Assembly (NCBI RefSeq): GCF_003325455.1
Contig: NZ_CP025198.1
Span: forward strand, 1,302,001-1,366,000
DNA length: 64,000 nt
Reading direction: 5' to 3'
Origin: Acidipropionibacterium virtanenii
Lineage (GTDB): Bacteria; Actinomycetota; Actinomycetes; Propionibacteriales; Propionibacteriaceae
Below, piece by piece: positions 63,632-64,000 of this stretch. Below the pieces are notes generated by a model. The model saw only the letters and a program-made list of their open reading frames with translations, was not told the origin of the DNA and searched no databases. Numbering within the stretch: position 1 is the stretch's first letter; every line of letters starts with the position of its first letter. The position numbers and the translations under genes were made by a program.

Positions 63632-64000
63632 TCAGCCGTTGACCTTCAGCGACATGAGGTCTTCGACGGAGTAGGTGTGTGCCCCGGACGGACCCAGTGA
63701 GGCGGTGGACATGGGGACGCCGGGCCCCAACGGGGTGGCGGTGTCGCCCGTGACGGTGAAGACTCCGTTGGCTCCGCCCTCGATCTGGTAGATGTTGCCG
63801 TACTGCTGAAGGTCGGCGCGCGACTTCTTGGCGAGTCTCCTGACGAAGATCAGATACGACGTGCCGGTCGTGGCCTTCGCCAACTTCTCGGAGTGGGCGT
63901 TGTGCTCGCCATTCTCCCCGGTCGTGTCAACGGTCAGAGTTGTGGGCAGCGACGAGGTGGAGCGGTCGATGCGGAAGGTGCCCAGGCGGGTGCCGTCCAC
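63632..64000 (-). CDS. Unknown protein, partial (start beyond window)
   Basis: The minus-strand frame is open from the window edge to 63632, giving 122 residues. Strand-rich, with YLIFVRRLAKKSRADLQQYGNIYQIEGG and a GVFTVTGDTATPLGP segment; probably the C-terminal part of a longer, perhaps exported, beta-rich protein. I do not recognise it. The real start is beyond the edge. Confidence 0.6.
   Translation of the reverse strand: MDGTRLGTFRIDRSTSSLPTTLTVDTTGENGEHNAHSEKLAKATTGTSYLIFVRRLAKKSRADLQQYGNIYQIEGGANGVFTVTGDTATPLGPGVPMSTASLGPSGAHTYSVEDLMSLKVNG

Overview
The window is 64 kb of chromosome from a high-GC actinobacterium, most likely a member of the Propionibacteriaceae (Propionibacterium/Acidipropionibacterium-like). 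This rests on strongly G/C-ending codons, frequent GTG and TTG starts, an Eis-type acetyltransferase, the LysX fusion protein, the zwf-opcA-pgl cluster, two ClpP paralogues, a membrane pyrophosphatase and the actinobacterial order sufR-B-D-Rieske-C-S-U-T. The genus is inferred from gene content only. Almost everything is ordinary housekeeping chromosome; the exception is a 3.9 kb element in a tRNA-Pro gene.

Layout. 1-4.9 kb: acyl-CoA ligase, double-hotdog thioesterase, a HIT-like gene bracketed by two 75-nt inverted-repeat elements, a VapBC-type toxin-antitoxin pair whose antitoxin carries a 24-bp x4 tandem repeat, and a GNAT acetyltransferase. 4.9-21.6 kb: gnd, pepN, a mycothiol-type nitroreductase, ligA, two acetyltransferases, rpiB, an Nei-type glycosylase, an unknown partner, lysX and an alpha/beta hydrolase. 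21.7-25.7 kb: tRNA-Pro(TGG) and the element. 25.7-27.7 kb: marR, a divergent membrane protein and a broken SDR gene. 27.8-38.4 kb: tRNA-Gly(TCC), tig, an AI-2E-type permease, clpP1, clpP2, clpX, a tricorn-type protease and a P-loop kinase. 38.4-45.2 kb (minus strand): valS, a DsbA-like protein and the oxidative pentose-phosphate cluster zwf-opcA-pgl. 45.4-48.8 kb: ctaB, and an ABC exporter with ctaA. 48.9-56.6 kb (minus strand): hppA and a maltose-type ABC importer, malE-malF-malG-lacI. 56.8-63.6 kb: the SUF iron-sulfur cluster operon. The window ends in a partial unknown gene.

The element lies between a 51-bp exact duplication of the tRNA-Pro 3' part (21747-21797 and 25678-25728). It reads as a heavily deleted prophage. 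On the left are minus-strand late-gene remnants, including a holin-like gene with an amber codon. In the centre is a minus-strand bicistron, a single-domain RelA/SpoT nucleotide synthetase followed by an overlapping 93-residue partner with its own terminator. Divergent from it are an ImmA/IrrE-type metallopeptidase and a lipoprotein. On the right is a tyrosine integrase broken by several frameshifts, one of them at a run of 16 G. The intact RelA/SpoT pair sits between lysis and integration functions. That is where some actinobacterial prophages keep toxic small alarmone synthetase (toxSAS) exclusion modules, and it is the best candidate in the window for an undescribed defence or toxin-antitoxin system.

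The core genes make functional groups: gnd, zwf, opcA, pgl and rpiB cover the pentose-phosphate route; ctaA and ctaB make haem A; clpP1, clpP2, clpX and tig handle protein quality; the suf genes assemble Fe-S clusters under SufR.
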